Shown piece by piece: positions 5,537 to 5,607 of a stretch of DNA of 5,607 nucleotides (its first letter is position 1; each line of letters starts with the position of its first letter). The stretch spans positions 1 to 5,607 of the forward strand of contig VERK01000149.1 in assembly GCA_018882725.1 (NCBI GenBank), read 5' to 3'. Position numbers and translations under genes: made by a program. The notes under the pieces were generated by a model. It was not told the origin of the DNA and ran no database searches. It was given only the letters and a program-made list of their open reading frames with translations. The DNA comes from Actinomycetota bacterium (GTDB taxonomy: Bacteria > Actinomycetota > Acidimicrobiia > Acidimicrobiales > Ilumatobacteraceae).

Positions 5537-5607
5537 GTGAGCGCAAAAGACCCCCGTTCTATTCGCCTGTCGGCCGACCTTCTCCCCCGTGACGGGCGAT
5601 TCGGATG
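5537..5607 (+). CDS. serC: Phosphoserine aminotransferase, N-terminal fragment (cut by right edge)
   Basis: A short reading frame starting at GTG 5537 encodes MSAKDPRSIRLSADLLPRDG followed by RFG and a split codon TG-, then leaves the window. The LPRDGRFG ending is the characteristic opening of actinobacterial SerC, which normally continues (C/S)GPSKVR; the partial codon TG fits the cysteine. The enzyme would convert 3-phosphohydroxypyruvate and glutamate to phosphoserine in serine synthesis. Upstream in the same frame only a TTG (5501) could serve as another start, and that lies inside the opposing gene, so GTG is preferred. No Shine-Dalgarno site is present. TTGGGG (5501-5506) and CATGCT (5525-5530), 18 nt apart, could be a weak promoter for a leaderless transcript. 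Only 23 codons are visible, so the identification rests on one motif. Confidence 0.7.
   Translation, partial: MSAKDPRSIRLSADLLPRDGRFG

Noticed and set aside
5355..5540. Plus-strand frame of 61 codons opposite the aspC start
   Set aside because: It is antisense to conserved aminotransferase sequence, and its stop overlaps the better-supported serC GTG.
5586..5596. CCCGTGACGGG inverted repeat as an operator
   Set aside because: The arms are only 5 bp around one base and it lies within the serC coding frame (PRDG); this is expected by chance at high GC.

Overview
The window is ordinary chromosomal DNA from a high-GC bacterium, most likely an actinobacterium. The main clues are actinobacterial-style cobalamin genes, overlapping start and stop codons, a near absence of Shine-Dalgarno sites, and a SerC N-terminus of actinobacterial type. 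Acidimicrobiia is a possibility but cannot be proven by eye. Nearly all of it is explained by two themes: vitamin B12 (cobalamin) uptake and assembly, and a pair of PLP-dependent aminotransferases. I see no mobile element, CRISPR array, tRNA or rRNA.

Layout. Positions 1-1148 (minus strand) hold a B12 uptake unit: a lipoprotein of BtuF type (243-1148) followed after 1 nt by the start of a FecCD/BtuC-type permease that runs off the left edge (1-241). Upstream of btuF lies a cobalamin riboswitch (aptamer about 1227-1332, expression platform down to 1149). Its hairpin hides the only strong Shine-Dalgarno sequence in the window. A fitting promoter lies just upstream (1353-1381).

Positions 1450-4296 (plus strand) hold a tightly overlapped four-gene operon, cobO-cobU-cobT-cobS. 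These are the corrinoid adenosyltransferase, the adenosylcobinamide kinase/guanylyltransferase, the DMB phosphoribosyltransferase and the cobalamin synthase. Together they adenosylate a corrinoid, activate adenosylcobinamide, build alpha-ribazole phosphate and join the halves into the coenzyme. Imported cobinamide or cobalamin from the divergent Btu transporter would be a natural substrate. The riboswitch acts only on the uptake genes, and I find no matching riboswitch in front of cobO.

A perfect 10-bp hairpin (4274-4297) containing the cobS stop codon separates cobS from the convergent aspartate aminotransferase gene (4304-5527, minus). Only 9 bp beyond that gene's start, a divergent gene begins at 5537. 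It encodes the N-terminus of phosphoserine aminotransferase (SerC) and is cut by the right edge.

The most interesting signals are regulatory: a compact cobalamin aptamer, mutually exclusive helices in its expression platform, the stop-codon hairpin, and the very tight aspC/serC divergent start region. The gene content is a known system, not a new one.
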